64,000 nucleotides of DNA from Actinomadura rudentiformis (GCF_008923185.1 NZ_WBMT01000003.1:1-64000), one strand, 5' to 3'. Shown: positions 26,871 to 34,893, counted from the first letter of the stretch. Made by a program: numbers and translations. Notes: a model not told the origin generated them from the letters alone.

Positions 26871-27416
26871 TCAGCCGTTCTCGGACCATTCGAGAAGTGA
26901 TCGACCCAGCCCTGGGCCGGGGGTGTAGGGGACGTCGAGCGCGGTCAGGACGTTGAGGAGCATGCCCCTCGACACGAAATGCAGGATGTCGTCGGCCGAC
27001 TCGCCGGTGAGCTCGGCGATGGTGCGCCACAGCTTGGCCCAGCGGGCGTTCCCGATCTGCCGGACCTCCTTGTCGTCGAGCGCGGTCGCATAGAGCTGCA
27101 ACTGGAACTTCAGCTGAACGCCAGAGTCGAGCATCTCCCGGTAACGCATCCCCATCGCGACGATCGCCTCCTGGCCGTACTTGCCGCCGGCGGACTCGCG
27201 CATCGCCTCCTCCATGTCGTCGAAGCAGCGCTCCACCGCTGCGAGGAAGAGCGCGCGCTTGGACGGGAAGAGGCGGAAGAGGTACGGCTGTGACACACCG
27301 ACGCGCTTGGCGATCGCGGCGGTCGAGGTGCCCTCGTAGCCACTCCGGCCGAATTCGCAGATCGCCACGCGGACGGTCTCCTCGCGCCGTTCGTCGGCAC
27401 TCATCCGAGGGCTCAC
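26871..27416 (-). CDS. TetR-family transcriptional regulator of the adjacent exporter
   Basis: 181 residues from GTG at 27416 (ATG at 27404 is an alternative). The N-terminal HTH GTSTAAIAKRVGVSQPYLFRLFPSK is of TetR type, and the C-terminal ligand domain is divergent. A perfect palindrome sits 7 nt upstream, so it should repress itself, and a degenerate copy precedes the MFS gene. Likely ligand: an exporter substrate. The mRNA may be leaderless given how close the operator is to the start. Confidence 0.92.
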   Translation of the reverse strand: MSPRMSADERREETVRVAICEFGRSGYEGTSTAAIAKRVGVSQPYLFRLFPSKRALFLAAVERCFDDMEEAMRESAGGKYGQEAIVAMGMRYREMLDSGVQLKFQLQLYATALDDKEVRQIGNARWAKLWRTIAELTGESADDILHFVSRGMLLNVLTALDVPYTPGPGLGRSLLEWSENG

Positions 27417-27422
27417 CCGGAC

Positions 27423-27446
27423 AAGTTAGTGTTCAATCACTAACTT
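27423..27446. promoter_or_regulatory. Perfect palindromic TetR operator
   Basis: AAGTTAGTG, 6-nt spacer TTCAAT, CACTAACTT: perfect 9-bp arms. It lies 7 nt upstream of the TetR start and overlaps the last codons and stop of the gntR-like gene. TetR binding could therefore also act as a roadblock to read-through from that gene. Confidence 0.8.
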
Positions 27447-28137
27447 CGTCAAGCGCGGCGGGCCACATCCCCTGCCGCTCCAGATGAGCGATGAGGAGCT
27501 CGCCCGCCTGGGTGATGTGCAGCCGCATGGCCTCGCTCGCCGCCTCAGGGTCGCCCAGGCGCAGCGCCACCATGATCCGTTCATGATCCCGTACGGCCAC
27601 GGCGGGCCAGTCCGGCAGCCGCCCGTACAACCCGCGTGGCACGTAACGCGCGACCGAACCCAGCGACCAGGCCAGCTTCGGCGAGTCCGCGGCCAGGTTG
27701 ATCGCCCGATGGAACGCGTGGTTGTGCTCCTCGACGTGATCCACCTGTCCGGCGCTCACCGCCTGGTCGAGCGCCCGGTGGATCGTGGTCAGTTCCCGGA
27801 GCGGCTCCGGTCCCATCAGGCCGGCCGCCCGCGTGGTCAGCTCGGCCGCGATGGTCGCCTGTACCCAGAACAGGTCCTTGACATCCTGTTTGGACAGCGG
27901 CGCGACGACGAACCCGCGCCGCGGCTCCAGCTGTACGAAACCCTCACTGCGCAGGGACTGCAGCGCCTCCCGTACCGGCGTCACGCTGATGCCGAAATCA
28001 AGCGCGAGCCGCTCCAGCCGGAGGAACTCCCCCGGACGCACCCGTCCCTCCATGATCAGCTCACGGATGCGGGCAGCGACCTCATCGCTCAACTGAGGAC
28101 GCAGTCCCAGACCCCTTTGGGGTCGCGGAATGGCCAC
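27433..28137 (-). CDS. GntR/FadR-subfamily transcriptional regulator
   Basis: 234 residues from GTG at 28137, preceded by GGAG at 6 nt (an earlier GTG at 28224 has no ribosome binding site). Winged HTH about residues 12-80 (ISVTPVREALQSLRSEGFVQ is the recognition region). The C-terminal FCD domain has metal-binding His residues (EEHNHAFHRAI, RDHERIM, RLHITQA). FadR-type FCD regulators sense small carboxylates. Its target is not evident. The 3' end carries the TetR operator. Confidence 0.9.
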   Translation of the reverse strand: MAIPRPQRGLGLRPQLSDEVAARIRELIMEGRVRPGEFLRLERLALDFGISVTPVREALQSLRSEGFVQLEPRRGFVVAPLSKQDVKDLFWVQATIAAELTTRAAGLMGPEPLRELTTIHRALDQAVSAGQVDHVEEHNHAFHRAINLAADSPKLAWSLGSVARYVPRGLYGRLPDWPAVAVRDHERIMVALRLGDPEAASEAMRLHITQAGELLIAHLERQGMWPAALDEVSD

Positions 28138-28264
28138 CTCGTGCTCCGCCCCCTCAAGGCCCTCCCGCGGCAGGATCCCACGGGTGCGAAGAGCCTTGCC
28201 CTCATGATGCGCGCGAAACGGCACATGTGGAACGCACAGAGCACGTACGACCCTGAGAAAACAA

Positions 28265-28294
28265 TTGTTACCGCTGCGTACGTCCTGTCAGCAA
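28265..28294 (-). promoter_or_regulatory. Possible promoter of the gntR-like gene
   Basis: TTGCTG (28294-28289), 18-nt spacer, TAACAA (28270-28265) on the minus strand, followed by the 10-bp palindrome AACAATTGTT, which could be an operator. Leader to the GTG about 120 nt. Confidence 0.3.
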
Positions 28295-28330
28295 TTCCTC
28301 GCGGCGAGTCACTGGGGATAAGCGTGCGGG

Positions 28331-28924
28331 TCAGAGCCCCTCCATGCCCCCGATGCCCTCGATGAGCAGCACCACCCCGAAGATCGCGAAGCCCGCCGCC
28401 GCGCCGTACCGGATCACCCGCTCGGGCAGCCGCCGGCCCAGCACCCGGCCGACCACGATGGCCAGCGCGTCGGCGGCCACCATGCCGATCGTGGACCCGA
28501 GCCAGACGCCGGTCAGCCCGGCCACGCCGCCGTGGTCGGCCGCGAGCGTGACCGTGGCGAGCATCGTCTTGTCGCCGAGCTCGGCAAGGAAGAAGGCGCC
28601 GCCCACCGCGAGGATCGCCGATCCGGTGGCCCGGCGGGCCTTGGCACGTTCGTCGTCGTCCAGCTCGTCGCCGCGCAGGGTCCAGACCGCGAAGGCGAAG
28701 AACGCCACGCCGGCCAGGATCGAGATCGGCCCGGTGGGGAGCGCGGCCCCCAGCGCGGCGCCGAGCAGCACACTGGCCAGGTGCACCACCGCGGTCGCGA
28801 CCGTGATGCCGACGAGCACCGGAAGCGTCCGGAAGCGTGTGGCGAAGGTCATGGCCATGAGCTGGCTCTTGTCGCCCAGCTCAGCGACGAAGATCACGAC
28901 CAGGCTGATGATGAAGGCGGACAC
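28331..28924 (-). CDS. TMEM165/GDT1-family (UPF0016) cation exporter, probable Mn2+ efflux
   Basis: 197 residues from GTG at 28924 (AGAGGGAAG upstream). Six membrane helices in two repeats, each with the family signature: VAELGDKSQL (about 13-22) and LAELGDKTML (about 113-122). The acidic E-x-G-D motifs bind the cation. Bacterial members export manganese. A yybP-ykoY riboswitch upstream makes Mn2+ the likely substrate here. Single-gene unit downstream of murB on the same strand. Confidence 0.93.
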   Translation of the reverse strand: MSAFIISLVVIFVAELGDKSQLMAMTFATRFRTLPVLVGITVATAVVHLASVLLGAALGAALPTGPISILAGVAFFAFAVWTLRGDELDDDERAKARRATGSAILAVGGAFFLAELGDKTMLATVTLAADHGGVAGLTGVWLGSTIGMVAADALAIVVGRVLGRRLPERVIRYGAAAGFAIFGVVLLIEGIGGMEGL

Positions 28925-29009
28925 CGCTTCCCTCTCGCTCGGATGCCGAGCGGAGGACGGGGATCTCGCCGGTCAGGGCGCTCGACCTCGGCCCGGCATG
29001 ACTGCCAGG

Positions 29010-29115
29010 CCGAAGGTCTCGTCCGCCCGCGCACGCGCGGGCCCGGGTGACCGGGCGGCCCAGCCGTGCGGGCCGCCAGTATGTCGATCACTCGATTGGG
29101 ACTACTCCCCCTCGG
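29010..29115 (-). ncRNA. yybP-ykoY manganese riboswitch
   Basis: Minus strand begins CCGAGGGGGAGTAGT and ends GGACGAGACCTTCGG. The outer helix pairs CCGAGGG with CCTTCGG (7 bp including one G-U). GGGGAGUAG and GAGACC flanking a roughly 90-nt GC-rich arm are the hallmark conserved loops of this Mn2+-sensing class. After the aptamer, GACCTTCGGCC can instead pair with GGCCGAGGTC about 15 nt downstream, a competing helix that would break the aptamer stem: a plausible switch. It ends about 85 nt before the exporter's GTG. Confidence 0.88.
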
Positions 29116-29171
29116 GTGATCGCCAGGCTACCAGCCACCTCACACCAGAGGATCGGGGGCAGTGGGTGCGA

Positions 29172-29235
29172 GGACCCGGGTCGGAGGGTGGCTCAGAGGG
29201 TGCCGGGGACCCGGGTCGGGGTGGCTCAGAGGGTG
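29172..29235. repeat. Tandem duplication covering the murB 3' end
   Basis: Copies at 29172-29202 and 29207-29235 share GGACCCGGGTCGG and GGTGGCTCAGAGGGTG, differing by a 2-nt gap. The second copy contains the murB stop, so the last codons of murB have been duplicated downstream. Confidence 0.85.
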
Positions 29236-30293
29236 ACGCCGACGAAGACGGGCTCGTTGACCAGCTCGACTCCGAACGCCTCCCGCACACCGGCGCGGAC
29301 GTGCCGGGCCAGCGCGAGGAGATCCTCGGTGCGGCCGCCGTCGGGGTTGGTGAGGGCCAGGGTGTGCTTGGTGGAGATCCGCATCGGGCCGAGCGACTCA
29401 CCCTTGGCGAAGCCCGCCCGGTCGATCAGCCAGGCGGCGGAGGTCTTGGTGCGGCCGCCGCTCTCGGGGTAACGGGGGAACGCGACGTCCGGGCCGAGCC
29501 GTTCGGCGACGCGGCGTTCCAGATCGGCCAGCTGCGCCGCGTCCAGGATCGGATTGGTGAAGAACGAACCGGCGCTGCGGGTGTCGGGGTCGTCCGGGTC
29601 GAGCACCATGCCCTTGCCGCGCCGCAGCTCCAGGACGGCGTCGCGAGCCTCCTTGAGCGCGACACGATCACCGGGCGCGGCCCTCAGCTTGCGGGCGAGC
29701 TCGGCGTACGCGATCGGCTGGGACTCCTCGGCCTGGCGCAGGGCGTACATCACGTCCAGGACCACATGGCGGTCGGAGCCCTTGAAGACGCTGTGCCGGT
29801 AGGTGAACCGGCAGGCGTCGCGGTCGAGGGTGACGACCTTGCGGGTCTGGCGGTCGTACGCCCGGACCTCGACGATCGTCTCGCTGACGTCCTGCCCGTA
29901 CGCGCCCACGTTCTGGATCGGGGTCGCACCGACGCGCCCGGGGATGCCCGCCAGGCACTCGACCCCGGCGAGCCCGTCCTCGACGCAGCGCGCAACGAAG
30001 GGGTCCCACTCCTCGCCCGCCTGGACGCGGACCAGCACCCGGCCGCCCTCGGCCGGAATGATCTCGGTGCCGCGGGTGCCGACGTGCACGACGGTGCCGG
30101 GGAAACCCGCGTCGGAGACCACGAGGTTGCTGCCACCGCCGAGGACCAGCACCGGTTCGCCGGCCTCGTCCGCCCGGCGGACCGCGGTGACCAGCTCGGC
30201 CTCCGTCGTCGCCTCGACGAAACGGCGCGCCGGGCCGCCCAGCCGGAGTGTGGTGTAGCCGGCCAGGTTCACGTCCTCAGCGAACACTGCCAC
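29226..30293 (-). CDS. murB: UDP-N-acetylenolpyruvoylglucosamine reductase
   Basis: 355 residues from GTG at 30293, chosen by GGAGGG about 9 nt upstream; the longer in-frame extension is Arg-rich and not MurB-like. FAD-binding VLGGGSNLVVSDAGFPGTVV, GRVGATPIQNVGAYGQ with the catalytic Arg, SAGSFFTNP with the proton-donating Ser, and the terminal NEPVFVG Glu. It reduces UDP-GlcNAc-enolpyruvate to UDP-MurNAc for peptidoglycan. The YRHSVFKGSDR segment marks the type I enzyme. Confidence 0.96.
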   Translation of the reverse strand: MAVFAEDVNLAGYTTLRLGGPARRFVEATTEAELVTAVRRADEAGEPVLVLGGGSNLVVSDAGFPGTVVHVGTRGTEIIPAEGGRVLVRVQAGEEWDPFVARCVEDGLAGVECLAGIPGRVGATPIQNVGAYGQDVSETIVEVRAYDRQTRKVVTLDRDACRFTYRHSVFKGSDRHVVLDVMYALRQAEESQPIAYAELARKLRAAPGDRVALKEARDAVLELRRGKGMVLDPDDPDTRSAGSFFTNPILDAAQLADLERRVAERLGPDVAFPRYPESGGRTKTSAAWLIDRAGFAKGESLGPMRISTKHTLALTNPDGGRTEDLLALARHVRAGVREAFGVELVNEPVFVGVTL

Positions 30294-30538
30294 GCGGTCT
30301 TCCCTCCCGTACGTTTCGTTCCCATCTCCAGGACGGTCACGTACCGTACGCTCACGCCTCCCTGACGCTTCGATCGTATGAGCCGGACCCGTGCCCGCGA
30401 ACCACCGGACGCGGAACGCGCGGAACGCGCGGAACGCTCGGAACCTCGGAACACGACTCCGGCTCAAACGATCGATTCGCCGCACCGTCGCCGCCACCGC
30501 CACCGCCCTGCAACGGCATGGCGCAGCGCGGCCTGCGC

Positions 30539-30964
30539 TCAGGCGAGACGGACGACGGCCTTGGCGCGCGTGAGCACCTTCTGGTCGTTGGACCGGGCGG
30601 TCAGCGCGACGACGACCTTGTTGTCGTCGAGCTTCTGCTCCACCTTGCCGCTGATCTCCAGGGCCGCGCCGCCCTCGTCGGGCACCACGACCGGTGCCGA
30701 GAAGCGCACCCCGTAGTCGACGACCGCGCCCGGGTCGCCCACCCAGTCGGTGACGAACCGGCCGCCCTGGGCCATCGTGTACATGCCGTGCGCGATCACG
30801 TTCGGCAGGCCGACCTGCGTGGCGAAGCTCTCGCGCCAGTGGATCGGGTTGAAGTCGCCGGAGGCCCCGGCGTACATGACCAGGTTGAGCCGGTCGATCT
30901 GGTAGGTCTGCGCGGGGATCTCCGTGCCGACCTCGACGTCGCTGTACTTCACCTTGGCGGTCAT
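30539..30964 (-). CDS. MaoC-like (3R)-hydroxyacyl-ACP dehydratase, HadB-like
   Basis: 141 residues. Hot-dog fold with the hydratase-2 motif GDFNPIHW: Asp37 and His42 match the catalytic pair of mycobacterial HadB (Asp36/His41). It overlaps the preceding gene by TGATG, so the two are made together and probably form a heterodimer. In mycobacteria HadB works with HadA or HadC in mycolic-acid elongation; a mycolate-free relative would need another acyl chain substrate (inference). Confidence 0.88.
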   Translation of the reverse strand: MTAKVKYSDVEVGTEIPAQTYQIDRLNLVMYAGASGDFNPIHWRESFATQVGLPNVIAHGMYTMAQGGRFVTDWVGDPGAVVDYGVRFSAPVVVPDEGGAALEISGKVEQKLDDNKVVVALTARSNDQKVLTRAKAVVRLA

Positions 30965-31401
30965 CAGGCCCCCCGCTCCACCAGCGTGTTGAAGGTCTTG
31001 ACGATCAGCTCGCCCTCGACCGTCGTGATGTCGGTCTCGATGGTCATCTTCTCGTTGTTGCCGATCGCCTTGATCTCGGTGATCGTCGACGTGCAGGTCA
31101 CCACGTCGCCGGCCTGGAGCGGGCGCCGGTACTCGAAGTGCTGCTCGCCGTGCACCACCATCGCGAGGTTGAGGCCGAGCTCGGGGTCCACGATCGCGGG
31201 GCCGCCGAGCGAGACCACGATCGGGAAGGTCGGCGGGGCGATGACGTCGGGGTGCCCGGCCGCCTTGGCCGCCTCGGGGTCGCGGTAGACCGGGTTGCGG
31301 TCCCCGATCGCGTCCGCGAACTCGCGGATCTTCACCCGGCTGACCTCGTACGGCTCACTGGGCGGAAACGTCCGCCCGATGAAGTCACGGTTGAGTGCCA
31401 T
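30964..31401 (-). CDS. MaoC-like dehydratase partner subunit, HadA-like
   Basis: 145 residues. N-terminal FAS1-dehydratase/MaoC-type domain (MALNRDFIGRTFPPSEPYEV ... EFADAIGDRNPVYRD) lacking the full D-x4-H pair, as expected for the non-catalytic substrate-binding subunit. GGAGGGA precedes the ATG by 8 nt. The order rpmG-hadA-hadB near tRNA-Thr/Met and upstream of tRNA-Trp-secE-nusG mirrors the mycobacterial locus, here without hadC. Confidence 0.88.
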   Translation of the reverse strand: MALNRDFIGRTFPPSEPYEVSRVKIREFADAIGDRNPVYRDPEAAKAAGHPDVIAPPTFPIVVSLGGPAIVDPELGLNLAMVVHGEQHFEYRRPLQAGDVVTCTSTITEIKAIGNNEKMTIETDITTVEGELIVKTFNTLVERGA

Positions 31402-31495
31402 GCAATCCGTCCCTCCAGGTCCAACAGGGCCGTGCCAGCCCGCGTGCCCGCGCCGAGCACGTGCTTCTCGTCTCGACGGACCGTAACAGAACGAC

Positions 31496-31537
31496 GTTCA
31501 GCCCGCCCTCGCGGGTATGCGCGAGGGCGGGCTGAAC
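31496..31537 (-). terminator. Strong hairpin between rpmG and hadA-like gene
   Basis: Perfect 18-bp stem GTTCAGCCCGCCCTCGCG with complement and a 6-nt loop. The rest of the 31,402-31,766 gap holds the 24-bp tandem repeats and, between 31,402 and 31,495, presumably the hadA promoter. Confidence 0.85.
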
Positions 31538-31684
31538 ACGTCAGAGCAAGCGATGGGAAGTCGCCATCCAACTGATGCGCCGGTCGGCGCCAGGGCCATC
31601 ACGGCTGGGCGGCCGGTGTGCGGCCTGGCGGATCGGTGGAGTGAGAACCCGCAGCCGGCTACGTGGAGCCGCCGCGGACCGCGC

Positions 31685-31756
31685 GACTGCGGGTCGCGAG
31701 CCACTGCGGACTGCGGGTCGCGAGCCACTGCGGACTGCGGGTCGTGCGCGACTGCG
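31685..31756. repeat. 24-bp tandem repeat downstream of rpmG
   Basis: Two identical units GACTGCGGGTCGCGAG+CCACTGCG (31685-31708, 31709-31732), a degenerate third (31733-31756) and a partial fourth reaching the rpmG stop. It has no coding frame that I trust. Likely slippage-generated filler in the 3' UTR of rpmG. Confidence 0.9.
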
Positions 31757-31766
31757 GACCGCGCGA

Positions 31767-31931
31767 CTAGCGGGTCTCGCGGTGCGGACGGTGGGTCCGG
31801 CAGTTGGGGCAGTACTTCTTGATCTCGAGGCGGTCCGGGTCGTTGCGCCGGTTCTTCCTCGTGATGTAGTTGCGGTGCTTGCACTCCTGGCAGGCCAGCG
31901 TGATCTTCGGCCTAACGTCGGTGGCAGCCAC
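31767..31931 (-). CDS. rpmG: 50S ribosomal protein L33, zinc-binding form
   Basis: 54 residues starting GTG at 31931: [17 protein letters not shown], continuing [20 protein letters not shown] and ending [17 protein letters not shown]. Cys14, 17, 41 and 44 form two CxxC pairs that bind zinc (C+ type). The gene is conserved beside tRNA-Thr and tRNA-Met in actinobacteria. AAAGG lies about 10 nt upstream. Confidence 0.96.
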   Translation of the reverse strand: MAATDVRPKITLACQECKHRNYITRKNRRNDPDRLEIKKYCPNCRTHRPHRETR

Positions 31932-32053
31932 GATGGAGTGCCTTTCTGACTAGGGACTTGGACATACGTTGCAATCCTGGGCCGCCCGGGCGGACAACCC
32001 CTGATCTTGAGCACCGGCCAGCCCGCCCGGAGTGGGGACGAGAGGTCGGGTAG

Positions 32054-32127
32054 TAGCGAGGGCCGGACTTGAACCGGCGACACAGCGATTATGAGCCGCT
32101 TGCTCTGCCTGACTGAGCTACCCCGCC
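32054..32127 (-). tRNA. tRNA-Met (CAT anticodon, elongator type)
   Basis: Minus strand: acceptor GGCGGGG/CCTCGCT with G-U pairs, D arm GCTCAGTCAGGCAGAGC, anticodon loop CTCATAA, T arm GCCGGTTCAAGTCCGGC, discriminator A. The paired first acceptor base and its place beside rpmG and tRNA-Thr favour the elongator form over initiator. Confidence 0.93.
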
Positions 32128-32238
32128 GTGATGGTCGGTGTGGACCGATAGGTCAGGATACCTGATGGTCGCAACACCTCGGAAACCGCGAACAACCCCG
32201 GCCCGCTCCGAGCGGACCGGGGGATGCGGACTTCCTTG

Positions 32239-32311
32239 AGCCCCTTTACGGAATCGAACCGTAGACCTTCTCCTTACCATGGAGACGCTCTGCCGACTGA
32301 GCTAAAGGGGC
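32239..32311 (-). tRNA. tRNA-Thr (GGT anticodon)
   Basis: Minus strand: acceptor GCCCCTT/AAGGGGC perfectly paired, D arm GCTCAGTCGGCAGAGC, anticodon stem TCTCC/GGAGA with loop ATGGTAA, T arm TACGGTTCGATTCCGTA, discriminator T. It lies 111 nt upstream of tRNA-Met, probably co-transcribed with it. Confidence 0.95.
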
Positions 32312-32446
32312 CTTGCCGTCTTGGCGACGGGTGTAACCATACACGGCCCGCGCACCGGATACGAAATCAAATCCGGGCCCCCGAGCGCACAGCCTCCGGG
32401 AATGCCGGACGGCCTCGGTCACACCCGATATGCCAGGCTGATCGCC

Positions 32447-33481
32447 ATGAGTGACTTCCTCCGCCACGTGGACGCCACGGTCCAGGCCGCCGTCGCCGAG
32501 GACCAGGCTTTCAGTGATCTGATGCCCCGCCTGATGAGCGAATCGCAGGGCGCTCCCGTCACGGTCCTGAACATGGCGATGACGAAGATGGGCGAGGGGA
32601 TCGCCGCCGCCCCGCCGAATCTCGGCTGCTGGCTCGCGGTGATCGCCGGGTCCTGGGTCGAGAACGGCGCCACGGTCTTCGGCGCCGGGGAGCCCGTGCT
32701 GGACCGGCTGCTGAACGTCGCCGAGAGCGGCGTCGCGTTCGCCGCTGCATGGCAGAAGGCGACCGGTGAGCAGCCACCCGACCCCGAAGGCCGGCCGTCG
32801 CAAGAGATCGTCGACACCGTCTCGCGGGACTTCGACGATCCGGTGGCGGCGATGATGTCGTGGTTCTCGCTGGAGAAGTTCGCGCTGTCGGCCAACACGA
32901 TGTTGTCGGCGTCGGCGGACCTGCGCGCCTCCGTGACGGACCGGGAGAGCAAGGCCGATCTCGTCGCACAGCTGTCCGAGCACTCCGCGAAGATGGACTG
33001 GGTGGCGCGGCTGCTCCGGGTGCTGGAGAACGAGCGGCTGCTCGTTCTCGACCGTGCCTCCCGTCAGGGCTGGACGGTCTCCATCGGCGGCATCGGCGAC
33101 AACTTCCAGCTGCACGTCCTGCTCGGGGGCGCGCTCCTCGGCCACCCCGGCGGCATGCCGGGCGAGGCGGTGCCGGCCGAGATGGTCTCGTGGTTCACCG
33201 ACACCGACGTGCCCGACTCGGGCCCGATCGTGAACAGCTTCTGGAACCTGGTCGACGCCCGCGGCGAGTGGATCTACAACGAGGGTGTCCCCGCCGACAT
33301 CCCCGCCGTCAACGGCGTGCGGGTGGTCGTGCTCGACCCGCCCTCCTACGCGCGGTCGTTCCCGGCGGGCCGGAGGCACCCGATGATGGCCGCGCGGCTG
33401 ACGGTCGAAGGCAGGCACCTGCCCGAGGACCTCGCCGGCTGGTGGCAGCACATCACGCCCGCCAGGAATCCCGTCGGTTAG
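32447..33481 (+). CDS. Conserved actinobacterial protein of unknown function
   Basis: 344 residues from ATG at 32447; the in-frame extension to 32321 overlaps the tRNA-Thr region and is unlikely. Soluble, mostly helical in the N-terminal half (DFLRHVDATVQAAVAEDQAF, KADLVAQLSEHSAKMDWVAR), with a beta-rich C-terminal half (GWTVSIGGIGDNFQLHVLLG). No signal peptide, membrane helix or catalytic motif seen. It converges on and overlaps the phosphatase gene by 4 nt. I do not recognise a family. Confidence 0.75.
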   Translation: MSDFLRHVDATVQAAVAEDQAFSDLMPRLMSESQGAPVTVLNMAMTKMGEGIAAAPPNLGCWLAVIAGSWVENGATVFGAGEPVLDRLLNVAESGVAFAAAWQKATGEQPPDPEGRPSQEIVDTVSRDFDDPVAAMMSWFSLEKFALSANTMLSASADLRASVTDRESKADLVAQLSEHSAKMDWVARLLRVLENERLLVLDRASRQGWTVSIGGIGDNFQLHVLLGGALLGHPGGMPGEAVPAEMVSWFTDTDVPDSGPIVNSFWNLVDARGEWIYNEGVPADIPAVNGVRVVVLDPPSYARSFPAGRRHPMMAARLTVEGRHLPEDLAGWWQHITPARNPVG

Positions 33482-34218
33482 AAGCGGACCAGCACGGCCG
33501 TCGCGTCGTCGTAGCGCTTCCCCCGGAGCAGCGTCTCCGTCGCCTCAGCCTCCCTGGTCCGCCTGATCACCTCACGCGGCCCGGCCTGGTCGAGCAGGTC
33601 GAACAACTCACGCCACCCGATGCGTCCGAACCTCTCGACCAGCCGGGCCGCGCCGTCGCTCAGCAGGGCCGCGCGCCGTACCCGGTCGACCGAGATCTCA
33701 CCCGCGAGCGCCTCGTACGCCGCCTCGGGCCTGGTGCTCGCCACCCAGAATCCGCCCGGGCTGTTGCGCGCGGCCCGCACCGCCTCGTCGGTGTAGCTCG
33801 GCAGCTCGTCCACCCGGCCGTCCCGGATGACCCGAATCTCGTCGCCGAGGTCGAGCAGGACGGGCGAATCCGCCAGCACCAGCCACTGCACCCGGTCACC
33901 GGCTCGCCGCAGCAAGGCGACCGTGCTGGACGGGCTGTCGGGATTGTCCAGGTCGCACGCGCCCGTGTGGAGCTCGCGAACGCCCTTGATCGAATCGGCC
34001 AGCAGGTGGGCGAGCGGCGCCCCGTTCTCCAGCACCAGCCGCGCGCCGATCTCTGCTCCCAGCCGCCGGACGAGCCAGGCCGGATCGTGCACGCATCCGC
34101 TCTCCACTCCGGGGCGCGCGGTGGCCCCGTCGAGGACGACCACCCATCCCGGCCCCGCGACGATGTAATCCTCGTTCCCCCGCCCGGGCGTCGCCTCGCT
34201 GGCATAACTCACCTGCAC
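33478..34218 (-). CDS. PP2C-like serine/threonine phosphatase domain protein
   Basis: 246 residues from GTG at 34218, chosen because GAGGGGAAGG lies 8 nt upstream. PP2C hallmarks: GNEDYIVAGPGWVVVLDGAT (metal-binding Asp in VLDG), ALLSDGAARL, and the terminal DDATAVLVRF Asp pair. Spacing is shorter than in full PP2C enzymes, but the Asp residues are kept, so activity is likely. It follows the PH-like membrane protein gene by 50 nt. The substrate is unknown. Confidence 0.85.
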   Translation of the reverse strand: MQVSYASEATPGRGNEDYIVAGPGWVVVLDGATARPGVESGCVHDPAWLVRRLGAEIGARLVLENGAPLAHLLADSIKGVRELHTGACDLDNPDSPSSTVALLRRAGDRVQWLVLADSPVLLDLGDEIRVIRDGRVDELPSYTDEAVRAARNSPGGFWVASTRPEAAYEALAGEISVDRVRRAALLSDGAARLVERFGRIGWRELFDLLDQAGPREVIRRTREAEATETLLRGKRYDDATAVLVRF

Positions 34219-34268
34219 GCTGAAGGCCTTCCCCTCACACCGCTCCAGGCGGCTCCCGACGACAACGG

Positions 34269-34778
34269 CTAGGCGATGCGGCTCTGCCACTCTTCCCACA
34301 GCTCGGCGTGCAGCTTGTAGAGGCCGTACGGCTCATCCCCTGATGGCTCGTACAGCCTGGTGCCCGGCTCTGGCGACTTTCCACGGGTGGTGGGGAACGC
34401 TACGGCGGCATGCTCGCGTTCGGCCGTGCGCACGTGGAGGAACCAGCCCGCTCCGATCCCGGCGGAGTCCGCTGTGATCTCGATGATCTCGTCCCACGCC
34501 AGGTGGCGCCGGTGGAATCCCCACACGACCCCGACCCCGGACTCCTCGATGACCACCCGCGTGCGGATGAGGAACATCACGCACACCGCGGTCAGCACGA
34601 AGAACAGCCCGCTCAAGATGGCCCGACTGAGATCGGAGGGGTTGGACCGCGACGAGGTCGCCCCGGAGACCAACAGAGTGGTGGTGAGTCCACAGAACGC
34701 GGTGACGCCGACCAGCAGGCCGAGGAATCGCCAGCACCGTAGCGTTCGGGGGTACGTTGCGGCGTCTTTCGCTGACAT
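34269..34778 (-). CDS. PH-like domain membrane protein
   Basis: 169 residues from ATG at 34778 (MSAKDAATYPRTLRCWRFLG). Two membrane helices (about 16-36 and 52-72) are followed by a cytoplasmic bacterial PH-like domain (RTRVVIEESGVGVVWGFHRR ... IIEITADSAGIGAGWFLHVR), similar to mycobacterial low-molecular-weight antigen CFP-6-type proteins. Longer in-frame upstream sequence runs antisense to the reductase gene and is not real. Function unknown; probably co-transcribed with the phosphatase. Confidence 0.82.
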   Translation of the reverse strand: MSAKDAATYPRTLRCWRFLGLLVGVTAFCGLTTTLLVSGATSSRSNPSDLSRAILSGLFFVLTAVCVMFLIRTRVVIEESGVGVVWGFHRRHLAWDEIIEITADSAGIGAGWFLHVRTAEREHAAVAFPTTRGKSPEPGTRLYEPSGDEPYGLYKLHAELWEEWQSRIA

Positions 34779-34893
34779 GCCGGACACGATTTCACGGCAG
34801 CCACCCAAAGCGCGATTGACTCGGCAAAGAGGCCAGAAGCTGTCCTCTTTCGTTCGTAGGCTTCCCCCGAAGCCGAAAGAGGGGATCATCACG

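Noticed and set aside
31685..31756. Tandem 24-bp units considered as a CRISPR array
   Set aside because: Units are head-to-tail with no spacers and decay in one direction; a plain tandem repeat, and no cas genes are present.
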